DNA of 64,000 nucleotides, taken from contig NZ_JBBBNY010000002.1 in NCBI RefSeq assembly GCF_037137055.1, positions 62,001-126,000 of the forward strand, read 5' to 3'. This DNA comes from Frateuria_A yonginensis. Lineage in GTDB: Bacteria; Pseudomonadota; Gammaproteobacteria; Xanthomonadales; Rhodanobacteraceae. The translations under genes were made by a program, and so were the position numbers. Every line of letters begins with the position of its first letter. Positions within the stretch are counted from its first letter, which is position 1. This document shows, piece after piece, positions 61,117 to 64,000 of the stretch. The notes beneath the pieces are model-generated. The model worked only from the letters and a program-made list of their open reading frames with translations, searched no databases and had not been told where the DNA came from.

Positions 61117-62376
61117 ATGGCAAAGATTCTGATCAGCGGCGGCGAGCCGCTCCACGGCGAAGTGGCGATCTCCGGCGCCAAGAACGCCGTCCTGCCCATC
61201 CTCGCCGCCTGCCTGCTCGCCGACGGCCCGGTCACCATTTCCAACGTGCCGCACCTGCACGACGTGACCACGTTCATCGAGCTGCTCGGCCGCATGGGCG
61301 TGCAGCTGGTGCTGGACGACCGCATGAAGATGCACGTCGACCCACGCACCATCGAAAGCCACGTCGCCCCCTACGACCTGGTGCGCACCATGCGCGCCTC
61401 GATTCTGGTGCTGGGCCCGCTGGTGGCGCGCTTCGGCGAAGCGGAAGTCTCGCTGCCGGGCGGCTGCGCGATCGGTTCGCGCCCGGTCGACCAGCACATC
61501 CGCGGGCTGCAGGCGCTGGGCGCCGAGGTCAGCGTGGAGAACGGCTACATCAAGGCCCGGGCGCGGCGCCTGAAGGGCGCGCGCATCGCCATGGACATGG
61601 TCACGGTCACCGGCACCGAGAACATCCTGATGGCCGCTACCCTGGCCGAAGGCACCACCGTGATCGAGAACGCCGCGCAGGAGCCGGAGGTGGTCGACCT
61701 GGCGCAGTGCCTGGTCGCCATGGGCGCGCAGGTCGAGGGCATCGGGACCTCCACCCTGGTGGTGCACGGGGTCGAGCGACTGCACGGCGCCGAGTACGAA
61801 GTGCTGCCCGACCGCATCGAGACCGGCACCTTCCTGGTCGGTGCGGCGATGACCGGTGGCAAGGTGCGCGCGCGCGGCGCGCGCGCCAGCACGCTGGACG
61901 CGGTGCTGGCCAAGCTGGAGGAGGCCGGCGCGCACCTGTCCACCGGACCGGACTGGATCGAGCTGGACATGGGCGGGCGCCGGCCGAAGGCGGTCAACAT
62001 CGTCACCGCACCGTACCCGGCGTTCCCGACGGACATGCAGGCGCAGTTCACCGCACTCAACTGCGTGGCCGAGGGCGTGGGCGTGATCACCGAGACGGTG
62101 TTCGAGAACCGCTTCATGCACGCCCACGAGCTGCAGCGCCTGGGCGCGGACATCCGCCTGGAAGGCAACACCGCGATCATCCAGGGCGTGCAGCGCATGA
62201 GCGGTGCGCCGATCATGGCCACCGACCTGCGCGCCTCGGCCTGCCTGGTGCTGGCCGGCCTGGTGGCGCAGGGCGACACCACGGTAGACCGCGTGTACCA
62301 CATCGACCGCGGCTACGAGAACATCGAGGAGAAGCTCGGCGTGCTGGGGGCGAAGATCCGCCGCCTGCCGAGCTGA
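61117..62376 (+). CDS. murA: UDP-GlcNAc 1-carboxyvinyltransferase MurA
   Basis: A 419-residue enzyme for the first committed step of peptidoglycan synthesis; target of fosfomycin. It has the catalytic Cys117 in GGCAIGSRPVDQH (Cys rather than the resistant Asp), SGAKNAVLPILAA, GTENILMAA and APYPAFPTDMQAQ. AAGGA precedes the ATG. Length is exactly that of E. coli MurA. Confidence 0.97.
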   Translation: MAKILISGGEPLHGEVAISGAKNAVLPILAACLLADGPVTISNVPHLHDVTTFIELLGRMGVQLVLDDRMKMHVDPRTIESHVAPYDLVRTMRASILVLGPLVARFGEAEVSLPGGCAIGSRPVDQHIRGLQALGAEVSVENGYIKARARRLKGARIAMDMVTVTGTENILMAATLAEGTTVIENAAQEPEVVDLAQCLVAMGAQVEGIGTSTLVVHGVERLHGAEYEVLPDRIETGTFLVGAAMTGGKVRARGARASTLDAVLAKLEEAGAHLSTGPDWIELDMGGRRPKAVNIVTAPYPAFPTDMQAQFTALNCVAEGVGVITETVFENRFMHAHELQRLGADIRLEGNTAIIQGVQRMSGAPIMATDLRASACLVLAGLVAQGDTTVDRVYHIDRGYENIEEKLGVLGAKIRRLPS

Positions 62377-62421
62377 GCTGCTCACCTTTCACCTGCAGCA
62401 AGCCCGCACTGCGTCTTGACG

Positions 62422-62580
62422 CCTCTCCCCGTCGGGGAGAGGGCCCGGGTGGGGGGGGGCGCTCTTGCGGCAATCTGCTTCGCAGCGGGCCTTGCTTCCT
62501 TCCCTGCGATCACCCGCGGCACGAACGCCTTTCCGGCGAGCACCGACCGCTCCCCGGAAGGAGAGGGCTCAAGGCGGGTG
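62422..62580. repeat. Two REP-like elements in the murA/DUF3108 convergent gap
   Basis: Copy 1: CCTCTCCCC-gtc-GGGGAGAGG (62422-62442), followed by a G-rich GGGTGGGGG tail. Copy 2 (from 62550): CTCC/GGAG stem in CTCCCCGGAAGGAGAGGG, followed by a diverged GCTCAAGGCGGGTG tail. They match the family seen in the pdxA tail. They may terminate or protect the convergent transcripts. Confidence 0.6.
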
Positions 62581-62595
62581 CGCGGGCGCCCGGCC

Positions 62596-63297
62596 CTAGC
62601 GGAAGCTCACCAGCTCCATGGTCAGGTCGCCGCCATCCTTCTGCGAGAGCTTCACCGGCAGCGGGTAGCGTCCGGGCGCGTACCAGGCGCTGAAGCCGCG
62701 GTCGGCGTCGGTGCGATCGACCCGCACGGCGTCGAAGCTGCCGGCCGGCACGGCGACCCTCTCCTTGCCGCCGACCTTGAACTGCTGCGCCTCCACTTCC
62801 TGCTTCACCGCGACGGGCAGGTCGATCTGTTTCCGTCCGTCCTGCAGCGCCAGGCCGATCGCCAGCGCGGTGGTATTGCGCTCGACCATGCCCGGCCTGG
62901 CCGGATAGGTGATCGCGCCCTTGCCTTCGTCCACCGTGACCTGGCGCGTGTTCCAGTCCACCACGAGGTGGCGCTGCTTGGCCTTGATGGCGGCATCCAG
63001 GCGGTAGTCGTAGCGGATCGCCTCGGGCACGTCGCCCTTCCAGCGGAAGCGCGAGACCTCTTCCACGTCGGCGCCCAGCATGGCGGCCAGGCCCGAGGTG
63101 CCGCGCAGGTGCTTGCGGTATTCCCACTGGCCGTCGCCGAGCGGCTTGAGGCTCACGCTGGCCTCGCCCATCGGCGCGCCGTCGCGCAGCACGCGGTAGG
63201 TGGCGGTGAACGCCTTGGGCGGGGAAGCCAGGGCCAGGCCGCTGGCCAGGATCAGCACGAGCGCGAGGGCGGGGCGGAGCATGTGTCGTGGCGTCAT
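62596..63297 (-). CDS. DUF3108 secreted protein
   Basis: A 233-residue exported protein of unknown function. The signal peptide (about residues 6-25, ending GLALAS) is followed by an all-beta domain: AFTATYRVLRDGAPMGEASVSL, FRWKGDVPEAIRYDYRLDAAIKAK, EKVAVPAGSFDAVRVDRT-like strand region and SAWYAPGRYPLPVKL. Gene order purN-DUF3108 recurs in related bacteria. ATG 63297 or the ATG five codons in could be the start. Confidence 0.85.
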   Translation of the reverse strand: MTPRHMLRPALALVLILASGLALASPPKAFTATYRVLRDGAPMGEASVSLKPLGDGQWEYRKHLRGTSGLAAMLGADVEEVSRFRWKGDVPEAIRYDYRLDAAIKAKQRHLVVDWNTRQVTVDEGKGAITYPARPGMVERNTTALAIGLALQDGRKQIDLPVAVKQEVEAQQFKVGGKERVAVPAGSFDAVRVDRTDADRGFSAWYAPGRYPLPVKLSQKDGGDLTMELVSFR

Positions 63298-63334
63298 GCG
63301 TTGCAGTGTGCCGCCGGTTCGCTGAACCCGGGGT

Positions 63335-64000
63335 TCAGGATCGTTCCAGGCCTTGCGGCCCCAGCCGCAGCGGCGCGGCGAGCGGGGCGCCGTCCAGCCA
63401 CGGGCCGCCGTCGCGCCAGGCCAGCCGGCCGGCGGCCATCAGTGCCACCACGGCCGGCAACAGGCGATGTTCGAGCGGCAGCAGGCGCTGCGCCAGCCGG
63501 TGCTCGTCCTCGCCGGCCTCGATCGGCAGCGTGGCCTGCGCCACCACCGGTCCGCCGTCCAGCTCGGCGGTGACGAAGTGCACGCTGGCGCCGTGCTCGA
63601 GGTCGCCGGCCGCCAGCGCGCGCCGGTGGGTGTGCAGGCCACGGTACTTGGGCAGCAGCGACGGATGGATGTTCAGCATGCGCCCGACCCAGGGCGCGAT
63701 CGCCTCGCCGTCGAGGATGCGCATGAAGCCGGCCAGCACGACCAGTTCGGCGCCGCTGGCGGCCAGTTGCGCGAACAGCTCCAGGTCGAAGGCGCGGCGG
63801 TCCGGATAGCTCCTGGGGTCGAGCACCAGCGTGGGCACGCCGGCGGCCTCGGCCAGGCGCAGCGCGCCCGCTTGGGCCTTGTCGCTGGCGACCAGCACGA
63901 ACTCGGCGGCGAGCTCGCCACGGTCGCGCGCGGCCAGCAGCGCGGCCAGGTTGCTGCCGCGTCCGGAAGCGAGGACGGCGATGCGGAGGGGGTGGGGCAT
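63335..64000 (-). CDS. purN: Phosphoribosylglycinamide formyltransferase PurN
   Basis: A 221-residue enzyme of purine synthesis that formylates GAR with 10-formyl-tetrahydrofolate. It contains IAVLASGRGSNLAALL at the N-terminus and the catalytic Asn/His in MLNIHPSLLPKY with the Asp in ELDGGPVVAQ. The start ATG occupies the last three bases of the window, so the gene is complete but its promoter or upstream purM is outside. Confidence 0.95.
   Translation of the reverse strand: MPHPLRIAVLASGRGSNLAALLAARDRGELAAEFVLVASDKAQAGALRLAEAAGVPTLVLDPRSYPDRRAFDLELFAQLAASGAELVVLAGFMRILDGEAIAPWVGRMLNIHPSLLPKYRGLHTHRRALAAGDLEHGASVHFVTAELDGGPVVAQATLPIEAGEDEHRLAQRLLPLEHRLLPAVVALMAAGRLAWRDGGPWLDGAPLAAPLRLGPQGLERS

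Overview
The window is a dense, high-GC (roughly two-thirds G+C by eye) bacterial chromosome segment made almost entirely of conserved housekeeping operons. The gene set (DusB, LpoA, BolA/IbaG, LptABCD, SurA, KdsC/KdsD, LpxC, a Fur-type site) means a Gram-negative gammaproteobacterium. Gene order and style (lpxC-dciA-M23 peptidase-secA; rpoN-hpf-hprK-rapZ-EIIA-HPr-EI; a dcw cluster without murD) point to the Xanthomonadales/Lysobacterales, perhaps Rhodanobacteraceae. The species cannot be named from the sequence alone. I see no phage, IS element, CRISPR array, tRNA or rRNA gene.

Layout. 1-5 kb, minus: 5' end of dusB, then a Fur-boxed TonB receptor/PepSY pair and a NupG-type nucleoside symporter. 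5.2-11.2 kb: a LysE-type exporter, then lpoA-yraN-FAD dehydrogenase-Fe/S uracil-DNA glycosylase on minus and rsmI on plus. 11.2-11.7 kb: RNase P RNA with a terminator. 12-29 kb, plus: the division and cell-wall cluster mraZ-rsmH-ftsL-ftsI-murE-murF-mraY-ftsW-murG-murC-ddlB-ftsQ-ftsA-ftsZ, then lpxC, with a strong promoter and four MraZ boxes in front. 29-33.6 kb: dciA (minus), an M23 peptidase and secA. 33.6-40.7 kb, minus: lptD, then surA-pdxA-rsmA-apaG-apaH. 40.8-42.9 kb, minus: BtuM-like membrane protein, PduO-type adenosyltransferase, histone-deacetylase-like protein. 43-46.3 kb, plus: ubiH and a second ubiquinone hydroxylase, a dienelactone hydrolase. 46.3-50.4 kb: ispB (minus), an MFS exporter, a DedA-rhodanese fusion and ssb. 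50.6-60.7 kb, minus: kdsD-kdsC-lptC-lptA-lptB-rpoN-hpf and hprK-rapZ-EIIA-ptsH-ptsI. 60.8-64 kb: ibaG-murA (plus), then purN-DUF3108 (minus).

How it fits together. Most of the window builds the envelope: peptidoglycan precursors and septation, lipid A and Kdo precursors, the LPS export bridge and LptD, outer-membrane protein chaperoning (SurA) and Sec export. The PTS genes look regulatory (EI, HPr and one EIIA with HPr kinase, no sugar permease).

The least expected signal is at operon junctions. Several intra-operon gaps (ftsQ/ftsA, pdxA/rsmA, apaG/apaH, rapZ/EIIA, possibly yraN/dehydrogenase) are filled exactly by a tiny open frame whose start overlaps the upstream stop and whose stop overlaps the downstream start. 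Separately, dusB, apaG, ubiH and a 9-codon leader ahead of the MFS exporter have a sigma70-like -10 hexamer exactly 6 nt before ATG, as expected for leaderless mRNAs. Both are inferences from sequence. The rest is mostly ordinary core genome.
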